A stretch of 36,929 nucleotides of DNA from Candidatus Omnitrophota bacterium (GTDB taxonomy: Bacteria > Omnitrophota > Gorgyraeia > Zapsychrales > Zapsychraceae). Positions 23,571-32,963 of the stretch are shown here, one piece after another. The notes beneath the pieces were generated by a model. It made no database searches, had not been told where the DNA came from, and saw nothing but the letters and a program-made list of their open reading frames with translations. The stretch spans positions 253-37,181 of the forward strand of contig JAKLDK010000006.1 of assembly GCA_022703565.1 (NCBI GenBank). Direction: 5' to 3'. Positions within the stretch are counted from its first letter, which is position 1; every line of letters starts with the position of its first letter. Both the position numbers and the translations under genes were made by a program.

Positions 23571-24503
23571 CTATCCAAAAATATACCCGGATTTTAAATC
23601 ATGCCCTAATGTAAAATCAAAAGCTGACATTTGTTTGCTGTCCTGCGGATGAACTTCTTTTATTAATAAAGCGCTATTTTTAGCCGCAACTACAAAACCA
23701 TTCTTATCTAAGGAAATTACTTCCCCAGCTTTATGTTCTTTACTCACCAATTGAAATACTTGCGCAGATAAAACTTTTAACATTTTGCCTTGAAAGGATG
23801 TATAAGCTGAAGGCCAAGGCAATAAACCTCGTATTTTATTATTAATAAGATTCGCATCTTCTTTCCAATCAATTTTGCCCAAATCTTTGTTTAATTTCGG
23901 AGCCAAGGTAACTTTCTTCTCATCCTGCAATATTAAATTGTAAATACCTTTCTCGATACCTTTAATTGTTGCGGTAAGAAGCCGAGGGCCTTCTTGCATC
24001 ATTTTCGCTCTTAAGGTTATGGCAGTATCAGAATCCAAAATAGCAATCGAAGCGGAACTAACAATTTCGCCGGCATCCATTTTGGCATTCATTTTTATTA
24101 TCGTTATGCCGCTTTCTTTATCACCATTAATTATAGCCCAATTAATTGGAGCAGCTCCGCGGTATTGCGGCAAAAGCGATGCATGGACATTAATCGAGAA
24201 TATTTTCGGAATATCTAAAACAGCTTGCGGTAAAATCTTGCCATAAGCAATAACAACAAACAAATCAGCCTGAAAACTTTTTAATTTATCCATAAATGCC
24301 GGATAAGTTAAATCCAAGGGCTGAAAGACTTCAATATTATTCTTTAGCGCTACTTCCTTGACCGGAGAGTAGGATACTTTCATACCCCGCCCTTTTGATT
24401 TATCCGGCGGGCAAACACACGCGCAAACTTTTACTTTAGAATTAATCAACGCTTCTAAATGAGTTGCCGCAAAATCATCACTACCAAAGAATATTATTTT
24501 CAT
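23571..24503 (-). CDS. fmt: Methionyl-tRNA formyltransferase
   Basis: The 310-residue enzyme formylates the initiator Met-tRNA with 10-formyltetrahydrofolate. The formyltransferase domain has N105, H107 and D143 at the catalytic positions, the motif SLLPQYRGAAP (109-119), and the KMDAGEIV segment (141-148). The C-terminal OB-like domain (about 205-310) is present and carries LLPWPSAYT. Length is normal. It starts 7 bases after priA without a clear ribosome site, so it probably depends on the priA transcript. A fmt-priA pairing is common in bacteria. Confidence 0.96.
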   Translation of the reverse strand: MKIIFFGSDDFAATHLEALINSKVKVCACVCPPDKSKGRGMKVSYSPVKEVALKNNIEVFQPLDLTYPAFMDKLKSFQADLFVVIAYGKILPQAVLDIPKIFSINVHASLLPQYRGAAPINWAIINGDKESGITIIKMNAKMDAGEIVSSASIAILDSDTAITLRAKMMQEGPRLLTATIKGIEKGIYNLILQDEKKVTLAPKLNKDLGKIDWKEDANLINNKIRGLLPWPSAYTSFQGKMLKVLSAQVFQLVSKEHKAGEVISLDKNGFVVAAKNSALLIKEVHPQDSKQMSAFDFTLGHDLKSGYIFG

Positions 24504-24510
24504 AGCACTT

Positions 24511-26358
24511 TTATGGATTAGTATCTAACGTAATTATCGCCCGGGATTTCTTTTTAAACTTCTTTAAACTACTCTTTATAAAACTTAACAACGTCTCCTG
24601 GTTTTTGCTTCTTAAGACAACATTATAACGGTATTGATCGCGTAATTTACTAACTTCATCAGCTTTAGAATCTAAAACTTCAACACCTTTTTTAATATTT
24701 TGCTCTAAATAATCGTGTAATTCCTGGCTTAAGCCCGCGATCTTTTCTTCGTCTGTACCGCGGATATTTATTGCAACCATAACATTATATGGCGGAAGCT
24801 GCAATTCTTTTCTTAGCTTAAGTTCTGTTTTATAAAAAGCTTTGAAATCTAACTTTTTTAAATATTTGATGCAATAATTATCCATCAAACGTGTTTGGAC
24901 AATCAACTTTTCTTTCGCCATCAAATTTAAATCAACTAATAAAGAAAACGCCTTTTGCCCACTACGAAAATCCGTTTTATTTACCTCCGCATCAAAATTT
25001 AATACAGCCACAATATCAGCTTTCATTCCATCTTTGATCTCGAGAATCGCCTGTGTCGCAATAATTACATTGGCCTCCTCCGGCAGGGCTTTGTTTTCTT
25101 TATCATAACAAAATATCTTGGCCTGCGGATAAAGCCGGGTAACTTCGCTCTCAAGTTTTTCTATTCCGGCAATGCTTGATTTCAAATAAGCCCCCTCGCA
25201 TTTGGGGCAAATTTTCGGCAAATCGCACGAAAAACCACAACGGCGGCAAAACATTTTCTTCTTTGAATAAATAAAAGTCAAATTTACGCTGCAACGCTCA
25301 CACTTTATCTTGAAACCGCATTTATCGCATTGGGTTAAAGAAGAAAATCCCCGCCGGTTGAAAAACAAAATAATTTTCTTATGTTCATCTAAAACTTTTT
25401 TTATTTGCGACTGCAAAGGATACGATAAATACGACATCTTCCCCGGGTTATAATTAGATAAATCGACCAATTGAACTTGGGCTTGGTTTTCAGCCGGAAA
25501 ATATTTATATTCCCAATCATATTTTTCTTTTTTATACCATGTTTCGGCGCTAGGCGAACTGGAAACAAAAGTTACATTGCATTTTTCATTTTCTTGACGA
25601 AGAAGCGCCACTTCCCGGGGATTATAATTCGGCGTTTGGTCTTGAAAATAAGCGGGATTGCCCTCATCTTCTACCACAATTAATCCTAAATTTCTTAACG
25701 GAGCAAATATCGAAGAACGCGAGCCAATTATTATCGGATATTTTCCGCTTTTTATTTCTAGCCATATATCTAAATCTTTTTTTGATGTAAAAGGGCTTCC
25801 CCAGCAATAAACGGGAGCATCAAATACCTTAGAAATCTCTTTAGAATAACTCTTGATTAATATTTTCTCCGGCAGCAACACTAACACGTTTTGTTTATTT
25901 TCTAAAACAGCCTTAATTTGTTCGGACAAAAAGTTAAAACATTCTTTTCTGTTTAACGAATGAGCTAAAGTAACTTTTCCTTCGGCGGCAGCAATATTGG
26001 GCAGATTCTCGGGAAAAACAAAATCAACCCTGTTTTTCTTTCGCAACACCGCCGGCAAAATTGTTTCGAGAGCTTCGCCTAAGCTGCAACCGTAAAAAGA
26101 ACTAAAACTACGAGCAAAGACTAAGTCAGCTTGAGATAAAACAGGGCTTTTATCCAAAACATCAATAACCGGATTAAGCCGGGCGAAAGGGCTTTTATCT
26201 CTAAAATCAACCACATAACCAACCGCATTACGACGGTTGAAAGAGACAAATACACGCGAACCGATAGCAATACTTTCCTGGAAATTACTATCGACAGAGT
26301 AATCGAATGGGCCTTCGATTGGAAGGCCGAAAACAACTTGGGCTATTTTTTTGCTCAT
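24511..26358 (-). CDS. priA: PriA-like primosomal protein with degenerate helicase motifs
   Basis: The 615-residue protein aligns with PriA along its length but is about 115 residues shorter than the E. coli protein. The 3'-DNA-binding domain (1-105) is normal. The Walker A GxGKT is gone (LAHSLNRKECFNF near 131-143), DEEH is V-E-D-E-G-N (229-233), GSATP is SSSPS (266-270), and the motif VI QVAGRAGR is replaced by VDLNLMAKEK (475-484). All eight zinc cysteines remain (344, 347, 353, 356, 371, 374, 384, 387), as does FNRRG (333-337). It should therefore bind forks and partners but probably does not hydrolyse ATP. Actinobacterial PriA proteins are known to lack these motifs as well. Its ATG overlaps the upstream stop. 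Confidence 0.93.
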   Translation of the reverse strand: MSKKIAQVVFGLPIEGPFDYSVDSNFQESIAIGSRVFVSFNRRNAVGYVVDFRDKSPFARLNPVIDVLDKSPVLSQADLVFARSFSSFYGCSLGEALETILPAVLRKKNRVDFVFPENLPNIAAAEGKVTLAHSLNRKECFNFLSEQIKAVLENKQNVLVLLPEKILIKSYSKEISKVFDAPVYCWGSPFTSKKDLDIWLEIKSGKYPIIIGSRSSIFAPLRNLGLIVVEDEGNPAYFQDQTPNYNPREVALLRQENEKCNVTFVSSSPSAETWYKKEKYDWEYKYFPAENQAQVQLVDLSNYNPGKMSYLSYPLQSQIKKVLDEHKKIILFFNRRGFSSLTQCDKCGFKIKCERCSVNLTFIYSKKKMFCRRCGFSCDLPKICPKCEGAYLKSSIAGIEKLESEVTRLYPQAKIFCYDKENKALPEEANVIIATQAILEIKDGMKADIVAVLNFDAEVNKTDFRSGQKAFSLLVDLNLMAKEKLIVQTRLMDNYCIKYLKKLDFKAFYKTELKLRKELQLPPYNVMVAINIRGTDEEKIAGLSQELHDYLEQNIKKGVEVLDSKADEVSKLRDQYRYNVVLRSKNQETLLSFIKSSLKKFKKKSRAIITLDTNP

Positions 26359-27437
26359 ACAATTAACGAAACTATATCTTTGACTGCGGAAGGAGAAGAA
26401 AGATTCTTGGTTCGTTTTAATACTGTCATGAATCTATCCCGAGAAGAACGCAGCGATTTTAATTCCGCGACGATATCATCGATATTGGAACTGGCAAAAC
26501 CAATACCATATCTTTTTAAAACCTGAATATTATTAGTTTCTTGCCCAGGTATTGGGGCAAAGAAAATCATCGGCAATTCACGGACCAAAGCTTCAGCAAT
26601 AGACAATCCGCCTGGTTTTGTGACCATAATGTCAGACACGGCCATAAGTTCATGCATATTGTTTACCAAGCCACAAACAATAACATTGTCATATTTCTTT
26701 TCGTTTAAAGTCTGGAATAATGTTTTGTTATGCCCGCAAACAACAATAACCTGAAAATCACCTTTCAAGGCTTTAATGATTTCCTCGATCGGGCCGAAAC
26801 CAAAAGAGCCCGTCGCTATCAAAACAGTGAAGATGTCCGGCTTTACATTTAATTTCTTTTTCAACTCAACAATATCAAAAACTTGGGAGAATCTTTCATT
26901 AGTAGGAATACCAGTTACATTTATTTTGTTTTCATCAACGCCAATCTTTTTTAACTTGTCTCTAGTCCATTCCGAAGCTACGGTATATCTGTCAACATTT
27001 TTCGCTATCCAAATTTTATGAACATCAAAATCAGTAACACATGAGACAATTTTTGTTTTAATTAGCCTTCTCGCCTTTAAACTTGAAGCTACTTCATTAG
27101 GCATAAAATGTGTTGAAAACATATAATCAAATTGCTCAGTCTTTAAGAACTTTTCAAGTTTTTGGCCGATTATAGTGTTATAAACCCGGCGGACGCCATG
27201 CACTAAAGGCTGTACCCATGGAATATCAATTAACGAAAAAGAAAAAGCCCATAGCCAAGGTACCTTTGAAACCATTTGGATATAACTCTGGCGATAAAGC
27301 TCTTTGGCTGACGTATAATCAAGGACATCAACAATTTTCGCATCATGTTTAGTGTATTTCTTTATACCGTCGTAAATAGCTTCAGCGGCCTTTTGATGGC
27401 CCGCCCCTGCGGAGGCATAAATAACTAATATTTTCAT
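26355..27437 (-). CDS. MGDG synthase/UgtP-like glycolipid glycosyltransferase
   Basis: The 360-residue GT28-family enzyme has the N-terminal signature SAGAGHQKAAEAI (9-21) of monogalactosyl- and glucosyl-diacylglycerol synthases. It also has a membrane-contact region (VPWLWAFSFSLIDIPWV, about 59-75) and a C-terminal GT-B domain with ATGSFGFGPIEEI and TKPGGLSIAEALVRELP. These enzymes transfer glucose or galactose from a UDP-sugar to diacylglycerol at the inner membrane. The sugar and acceptor cannot be read from sequence. It overlaps gmhB upstream and priA downstream, both as ATGA. Confidence 0.9.
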   Translation of the reverse strand: MKILVIYASAGAGHQKAAEAIYDGIKKYTKHDAKIVDVLDYTSAKELYRQSYIQMVSKVPWLWAFSFSLIDIPWVQPLVHGVRRVYNTIIGQKLEKFLKTEQFDYMFSTHFMPNEVASSLKARRLIKTKIVSCVTDFDVHKIWIAKNVDRYTVASEWTRDKLKKIGVDENKINVTGIPTNERFSQVFDIVELKKKLNVKPDIFTVLIATGSFGFGPIEEIIKALKGDFQVIVVCGHNKTLFQTLNEKKYDNVIVCGLVNNMHELMAVSDIMVTKPGGLSIAEALVRELPMIFFAPIPGQETNNIQVLKRYGIGFASSNIDDIVAELKSLRSSRDRFMTVLKRTKNLSSPSAVKDIVSLIV

Positions 27438-28033
27438 GATCTTTTCCTTATCTTTTTATTTGATTTCTTATTTTCCATAACATCATTATTGATAATAATC
27501 TTCACTGCCTCCTGAAGATTACGAACGATATAATCCGGACGGACACCCCACTCGCCCACATCCCTTCTTTTTGCCCTTCCAGTTAATACAAGTATGGTTT
27601 TACAGCCCGCACGATAACCGGTTAAAATATCAGATTTGGCATCCCCTACAAAAAAACGGTTATTTGATGAATACATTTTCTGTTTAACCAAATTAAGCGC
27701 CCTAATAACATTCCCTATTTCTGGCTTACGGCAGGAACATCCTTCGTCGGAACGATGAGTACAATACAGGGCTTTTCTTATTTTTCCGCCGGATTCTTTT
27801 ATTCCATTAAGCATTTTTCTATTTATAAGCTTAAGCTTATCCATAGAATAAACACCCTTGGCAACACCGGCCTGATTAGAAATTATAAATATAGCATAGC
27901 CTTTTTCGGTTAAATTACGAATGGAATCAAGCGATCCCGGAATAAAACGAAAATTCTTTAGTTTAGTAACATATTTTCCGTTACCGGGGAATTCGTTCAC
28001 TACACCATCTCTGTCGAGAAAAATAACTTTCAT
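27434..28033 (-). CDS. gmhB: D-glycero-D-manno-heptose 1,7-bisphosphate 7-phosphatase
   Basis: The 199-residue HAD phosphatase has the nucleophile motif D7-R-D9-G, SNQAG (52-56), a zinc site C91-T-H93 and C99-S-C101, K103-P, and GDAKSDI (129-135). This set is specific for GmhB and the related histidinol phosphatase domain of HisB. GmhB removes the 7-phosphate in GDP- or ADP-heptose synthesis. The presence of HddA and HddC in the same operon supports the heptose role. The C-terminal tail (180-199) is lysine- and asparagine-rich and not part of the fold. The start codon overlaps the stop of the upstream gene as TAATG. Confidence 0.92.
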   Translation of the reverse strand: MKVIFLDRDGVVNEFPGNGKYVTKLKNFRFIPGSLDSIRNLTEKGYAIFIISNQAGVAKGVYSMDKLKLINRKMLNGIKESGGKIRKALYCTHRSDEGCSCRKPEIGNVIRALNLVKQKMYSSNNRFFVGDAKSDILTGYRAGCKTILVLTGRAKRRDVGEWGVRPDYIVRNLQEAVKIIINNDVMENKKSNKKIRKRS

Positions 28034-28800
28034 TATTTTTTATTAAGGGATTCTCTTTTCATTTGCCAATATTTGGCATAACTCATAATCTGATAAAGTG
28101 AAGCAAAAAAAGCAATCATAAAACCAATGAATCCGTCCTTATATCCTTTTTTACCAATAAATGAACGCGGAAAACGGTCAATCGTTCGCCAAATTGCCCG
28201 GCCAAGCGACATATGCCGCCCGGTATTAATCCATTTTCTGGCTTCTAAAGTTGTTTGGCGGTTTAGGCTGCCTAAGAAATGTTCGAAGTCAGGATATCCT
28301 TTATGTACAATATCGCCGGTGAGAAAGCCTGTTTTACCGTCTAGAAATACTCGCGGATGAACCTCAACTTCTTCGTATTTAAATTTGCTTTTCATAAAAA
28401 GCCTGGTTTTACCCGCCGGATACCAGCCGGAATATTTCACAAAATAACTGCCGATAAAATTTTTTAAAGGAATTGTATAGGCTTGAAATTCATTGCTCAT
28501 AACAGCCTTTGAAATTGATTGCTTTAATTCATCCGATACATATTCATCGGCATCCAAGCTTAATACCCATTCATTTTTGGCTTGGGCATACGACCAATTA
28601 CGGTGGATCCCCTCATTGTCCATTTTACGAAAATATATACGGTCGGTATATTTTCTTGCAAGTTCAACAGTCTTGTCCTTTGATTCATCGTCTACAATAA
28701 CGATTTCATCCGCCCAACCGTAAACACTGCCTAAACACATATCAACATTAGCTTCTTCATTTTTGGTGATTACAACAACACTGAGAGGGATTTTTGCCAT
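28033..28800 (-). CDS. Family 2 glycosyltransferase (WaaE/KdtX-like)
   Basis: The 255-residue GT2 enzyme has SVVVITKNEEANVDMCLGSV (8-27), a DDES nucleotide site (37-40) and the DXD-like LSLDADEYV. It has the WaaE-type centre with WYPAGKTRLFMKSKFKY and VHPRV, and a hydrophobic C-terminal segment (FIGFMIAFFASLYQIMSYA) that may touch the membrane. WaaE-type enzymes add glucose to heptose in the lipopolysaccharide core of enterobacteria. A related step on a heptose acceptor would fit this operon, but the donor is not known. Confidence 0.92.
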   Translation of the reverse strand: MAKIPLSVVVITKNEEANVDMCLGSVYGWADEIVIVDDESKDKTVELARKYTDRIYFRKMDNEGIHRNWSYAQAKNEWVLSLDADEYVSDELKQSISKAVMSNEFQAYTIPLKNFIGSYFVKYSGWYPAGKTRLFMKSKFKYEEVEVHPRVFLDGKTGFLTGDIVHKGYPDFEHFLGSLNRQTTLEARKWINTGRHMSLGRAIWRTIDRFPRSFIGKKGYKDGFIGFMIAFFASLYQIMSYAKYWQMKRESLNKK

Positions 28801-28802
28801 AG

Positions 28803-29909
28803 TTATTTTTTTACCAGTTCTTTTAGGTTGTCACAAACGAATTCGATTTGTTCTTTTTTAATATGTGGAAACATCGGCAGGGATAAAACATCGGCACATA
28901 AGCTTTCGCTAACTCCGAAGTCTCCTTTTTTATGCTTTAACTCACTATACGCTTCCTGTAAATGAACCGGAATAGGATAATGGATTAAAACATCAACGCC
29001 TCTTTTTTGCATCTCTGCGCATACAAAATCACGATTTTTTACCCTTATCGCATATGTTTGATAAACATGTTGACGATCTTTTTTGGCGATCGGAGTTAAA
29101 ATTTCTTTAACGCCTTTTAGGCATTGCGCATAATACTCAGCATTGTCCGCACGCATTTTATTCCAGGTATCCAAATGCTTTAACTTCAAAGATAAAATTG
29201 CAGCTTGAATTGTATCGAGCCTGGAGTTGTAACCTTTAACTTTATGTTCATATCTTCCTTCCCGTCCGTAATCTCTTAACATCTTTACTTTCTCATAAAT
29301 ATCCTTATTATTCGTTACAACCATTCCTCCGTCGCCATAAGCACCGAGGCCTTTGGTCGGATAAAAACTAAAGCAAGCCACTTGTCCCAAAGAACCGATT
29401 TTTTTACCCTTATAAGTTGCCCCATGTGCTTGCGCCGCATCTTCAATAACCGGGATACCATATTCTTTAGCTATTTCATTTATCTCATCCATGTTTGCCG
29501 ATTGGCCGTACAAATGAACCGGTAAAATTGCTTTTGTATTTTTTGTAATCGCTTTTTTAAGTTTTTTGGGATCCAAATTATATGTTTCATCCTCAATATC
29601 CACAAAAACCGGAGTCGCACCAGCATAAGAAATACATAAAGCTGTTGCAATAAATGTGAACGGCGGGATTATAACCTCATCCCCAACATTAATGTCCAAA
29701 GCAGAAACTGCCAAATATAAAGCATCAGTGCCAGAATTAACACCTACCCCGTATTTCACATCACAATATTTGGCAAACTCATCTTCAAATTCACGGGCAG
29801 CTTTCCCTAAAACAAAATCGCCTCTTTTATAAATTTCTTCTAGGTTAACAGCTATATTGGATTTAATAGTATTGTGTTGCTCGGTAAAATCAATAAATGG
29901 CACTTTCAT
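28803..29909 (-). CDS. DegT/DnrJ/EryC1/StrS sugar aminotransferase
   Basis: The 368-residue PLP enzyme has all family landmarks: NSGTDALYLA (58-67) for the phosphate, VIEDAAQAHGA (154-164) with D157 for the pyridine nitrogen, and the lysine K186 in FSFYPTKGLGAYGDGG. Members move an amino group, usually from glutamate, to a keto sugar nucleotide. The keto sugar here is unknown. It overlaps the GT9 gene upstream by one base (TAATG) and the GT2 gene follows after 2 bases. A second DegT enzyme in the operon (32964-34142) lacks the lysine, so the two may work in sequence. Confidence 0.95.
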   Translation of the reverse strand: MKVPFIDFTEQHNTIKSNIAVNLEEIYKRGDFVLGKAAREFEDEFAKYCDVKYGVGVNSGTDALYLAVSALDINVGDEVIIPPFTFIATALCISYAGATPVFVDIEDETYNLDPKKLKKAITKNTKAILPVHLYGQSANMDEINEIAKEYGIPVIEDAAQAHGATYKGKKIGSLGQVACFSFYPTKGLGAYGDGGMVVTNNKDIYEKVKMLRDYGREGRYEHKVKGYNSRLDTIQAAILSLKLKHLDTWNKMRADNAEYYAQCLKGVKEILTPIAKKDRQHVYQTYAIRVKNRDFVCAEMQKRGVDVLIHYPIPVHLQEAYSELKHKKGDFGVSESLCADVLSLPMFPHIKKEQIEFVCDNLKELVKK

Positions 29910-30997
29910 TAAGATTTTTTGATCCTTTCTAACACCTCATCGACAGTAAGACTATTTAAACAACTCACATGATCACAATTTGCCCGTTTAAACCGATGAT
30001 AACAAGGCCGGCAGGCAATATTCTTGGTAACAACAAGATGCCCTTTTGGCGGATAAGGGCCATACACTTTCTCATCAACCGGGCCAAAAATAGAAACGGT
30101 TTTTGCTCCGGCAGCAACCGCAATATGCAACGGGCCACCGTCATTTAAAACGCAGAAATAACACCTTTGAGCCAAAGCCGCAAATTGGCTGATTGTTGTT
30201 TGGCCACAAGCCACATTGGGCTTATATTTCATCAAATCCGCAATTTTGCTGCATAAATCTATTTCATTTTTGTCTCCCATCAGTATAATCTCTGCGGAAA
30301 AGTTTTCAATTAATTTATCGGCTAATTTAGCATATTTTTCTATCGGCCAACGTTTATATTTGGCATCATTCCCCCAGCTGGCTCCTCCTCCCGGGACAAT
30401 GCCGATAACAGTTTTCTTAACATTAAGCAAATTATCCTTCCAAAAATTATTTACCCAAGCAATATCTTCTTCATCAAGAGTAATATCTATCTCTTTTGAG
30501 CTGATTGTCAACCCCAAGCCACGCAGTAAATCAAGATAATATTCAATAACATGCTTATCTTCATAACCTTTAATATTAATCTTTGTATTTAAAGGAAAAC
30601 TGCGGTTCTTATAGTTAATAACAATTCTCTCCCGCGCGCCACAAAACCATGCCAAAAACGAAGTAAAACTGTTCATTGAAACATCAATTACCAGATCATA
30701 TCTTTCTCGCTTAATTTCAAATATAAACTTACAAATCGAATTTAAATATTTTATAAACGATTTCTTTGAAACAGCCTTAAACTCATCCCTTTCATAAACA
30801 TGAACAATGCTTATTTTTTTATTTTTACGCAGTACGCTTTCAGTCCGGCGATTGCACAGATAACCAATTTCCGCTTTAGGAAAAGAAAATTTGATATTAT
30901 TGATTATAGGAGTTGTAAACAATACATCCCCTATACCAAAAATATTGATAATGAGGACCTTTTTCGGCGGCTTTATTATTTTCGTAAATTCTTGCAT
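29909..30997 (-). CDS. Family 9 glycosyltransferase (heptosyltransferase-like)
   Basis: The 362-residue GT-B protein has the GT9 start KVLIINIFGIGDVLFTTPII, a central IGIVPGGGASWGNDAKYKRWP with the donor-binding tryptophan, and the C-terminal NDGGPLHIAVAAGAKTVSIFGPVDEKVYGPY. Near the end a cysteine pattern CRPC...CDH..C (about 331-346) is common in WaaF/RfaF-type enzymes. GT9 members transfer L,D- or D,D-heptose, usually from ADP-heptose, to lipopolysaccharide. The GDP-heptose enzymes in this operon suggest heptose as the sugar, though GT9 normally uses ADP-heptose. Confidence 0.92.
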   Translation of the reverse strand: MQEFTKIIKPPKKVLIINIFGIGDVLFTTPIINNIKFSFPKAEIGYLCNRRTESVLRKNKKISIVHVYERDEFKAVSKKSFIKYLNSICKFIFEIKRERYDLVIDVSMNSFTSFLAWFCGARERIVINYKNRSFPLNTKINIKGYEDKHVIEYYLDLLRGLGLTISSKEIDITLDEEDIAWVNNFWKDNLLNVKKTVIGIVPGGGASWGNDAKYKRWPIEKYAKLADKLIENFSAEIILMGDKNEIDLCSKIADLMKYKPNVACGQTTISQFAALAQRCYFCVLNDGGPLHIAVAAGAKTVSIFGPVDEKVYGPYPPKGHLVVTKNIACRPCYHRFKRANCDHVSCLNSLTVDEVLERIKKS

Positions 30998-31003
30998 TTT
31001 AAA

Positions 31004-31846
31004 CTATTCAATTTTCTTTCGTACTCTATTAAAAGTCTTATACCTTACATGAAAAATCTTCATCGGATGCCACCAAAATTCTTGATTAATCAAGGATAAG
31101 TCATTTTGGCTCATTTGATGCGATTTTACTTTCTCCGTCATTACTTTGGGATGATTACCGAAATACGGCGGAAACCTGTTTAAATCGCCATAATTATATT
31201 TATCGTTCTTTTTATCTGTATCCAGAGAAACAAACCCGATTTTCTCAGCATTAACCCTTCTTTGCGTCATAATATCTTGCGGCTGAACCCAACCATAATG
31301 ATAAATAAAACATTGGGTATTAACTCTTCTTAACTCACTTTCATCTTTCCGCCTAAAACCATAAGCATCGCCATAAGATTCTATTTCGCCGCTATTTCTA
31401 ATTATCCGGTCTTGCTTCTGATACCACCCGCCGTCAATACGGTAACGGTAATAACTACCGTAGAAGTGAAACCAATAGAAACGAAAAGCATCGACTTCTT
31501 CGTTATCAATATTCCTATCAATTACCTTTTTTATTCTTTGCAAATCATCTTCATGAACAACTTCATCCGATTGTAAATAAAAGGCCAATTTACCCCGGCA
31601 AGCCTTTAACGCCAGATTAGTTTGCGTTGACAAAACTTCGCTTCCCTTTGACATATCCCATTTATTCTCGATAATCCTAATCTTTTCGTCTTTTATTGAC
31701 CGGATAATAGCCAAAGTATCGTCTTCGCTGTCACCCACATTAACTACAAATTCATCACAAATAGGCAAAATGGAATTAATAGATTCCAGGATAGGATAAT
31801 TATATTTGACTACATTACGGGCAATTGTAAATCCGCTTAATCTCAT
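31004..31846 (-). CDS. Family 2-like glycosyltransferase
   Basis: The 280-residue protein starts SGFTIARNVVKYNYPILESI, with VNVGDSEDDTLAIIRS as nucleotide site and YLQSDEVVHEDDL as the metal site. It is of the GT2 type but diverged, with a tryptophan- and tyrosine-rich middle (FYWFHFYGSYYRYR; IYHYGWVQP). Such proteins are common in capsule and O-antigen clusters. Its sugar is unknown. It overlaps the GT4 gene upstream by ATGA. Confidence 0.88.
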   Translation of the reverse strand: MRLSGFTIARNVVKYNYPILESINSILPICDEFVVNVGDSEDDTLAIIRSIKDEKIRIIENKWDMSKGSEVLSTQTNLALKACRGKLAFYLQSDEVVHEDDLQRIKKVIDRNIDNEEVDAFRFYWFHFYGSYYRYRIDGGWYQKQDRIIRNSGEIESYGDAYGFRRKDESELRRVNTQCFIYHYGWVQPQDIMTQRRVNAEKIGFVSLDTDKKNDKYNYGDLNRFPPYFGNHPKVMTEKVKSHQMSQNDLSLINQEFWWHPMKIFHVRYKTFNRVRKKIE

Positions 31847-32961
31847 CTTGAGTTGTATACTTCCCGGTAAATGGCCAGAGTTTTCTCCGCAGTCTTACGA
31901 AAACTGAAATCACTTCCGCGTTTAAATCCTTTTTCAACTAGTATCTTTTTAAAATTATGGTCATTCACAACTTGCGCGACCGCTTGAGCAATATCGTCGG
32001 GATCTCTGGGATTAACAAAAAGCGCGGCATCTTGGGCTACTTCCGGACAAGAAGAAACATTAGAAGTTACAACCGGCGTGCCGCAACAAAATGCTTCAAC
32101 CAAAGGAAAACCAAAACCTTCATAAAAGGACGGAAAAACAAAAGCCTCAGCTTTATTATAAAAATACCTTAATTCGTTATCGGTCAAATAACCTAAAAAA
32201 ATAACATGGTCTTTTAATTCGAGCTTTTTTATTAAACCTTCAACGCCTTCGCTAAGCCACCCCTTCATTCCGATAACTGCTAATTTTCCTAAAAAATGCT
32301 TCCTCGTCCTTAACTTATCATATGAATATAAAATATTTTCCAAATTCTTCCTGGGTTCAATTGTCCCGACAGACAAAATATAAGGCTCCCTTATCCCGTG
32401 CTTTCTTATAACCCGTTCGGCAATTATATTTTCCTCTTCATTAATCGGATAAAATACATTTTTATCCACTCCTTGATGAATAACCGTGACTTTGTTATCC
32501 GGGATATGGAAATATTTCCTTAAATCATTTAAGGTATTGTTTGAGCAGCAAATAATTTTTGTCGCCCTTTCCCCGATATTGCACATCATTTTCTCTGTCT
32601 CATCAATAGCTTTTTGCGTATGCCCCTCGGGGAATGTCTTAAAAATCAAATCATGAACAGTGACAATTATTTTAGCGCCATCATTAACGCTTAAAGCATC
32701 CGGGCTGGGTGAATGATAAATATCAACTTTTCCGATAATCTTGGAAAATCCGCTTTTAAAGCGGTCAACTTTTACAATAAAATTTTTTGCCTCAAATTTA
32801 GGGATTCTTTTGTTTAAATTAATAATTCCTTTTTTAGCATATAAAAGGTAGGTGTTTTCATTGTCTATTTCGCTCAGGCTTTTTAACAAACTGTGCGCAT
32901 ACCGGCCGATTCCGGTATATTGCTTGTTTAAAAACGAACGACAATTGATTCCAATTTTCAT
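31843..32961 (-). CDS. Family 4 glycosyltransferase
   Basis: The 372-residue GT-B enzyme opens with GINCRSFLNKQYTGIGRYAHSL. The C-terminal donor domain carries VGTIEPRKNLENIL (200-213) and FPSFYEGFGFPLVEAFCCGTPVV with the EX7E motif. Members close to this often use GDP-mannose or a similar GDP-sugar, which would suit a GDP-heptose donor, but that link is inference. Gap of 2 bases to the upstream DegT gene, ATGA overlap with the gene downstream. Confidence 0.93.
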   Translation of the reverse strand: MKIGINCRSFLNKQYTGIGRYAHSLLKSLSEIDNENTYLLYAKKGIINLNKRIPKFEAKNFIVKVDRFKSGFSKIIGKVDIYHSPSPDALSVNDGAKIIVTVHDLIFKTFPEGHTQKAIDETEKMMCNIGERATKIICCSNNTLNDLRKYFHIPDNKVTVIHQGVDKNVFYPINEEENIIAERVIRKHGIREPYILSVGTIEPRKNLENILYSYDKLRTRKHFLGKLAVIGMKGWLSEGVEGLIKKLELKDHVIFLGYLTDNELRYFYNKAEAFVFPSFYEGFGFPLVEAFCCGTPVVTSNVSSCPEVAQDAALFVNPRDPDDIAQAVAQVVNDHNFKKILVEKGFKRGSDFSFRKTAEKTLAIYREVYNSR

Positions 32962-32963
32962 AT

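Noticed and set aside
26121-26336. Second minus-strand frame inside the start of priA
   Set aside because: It is in another frame of a clearly coding region and resembles nothing.
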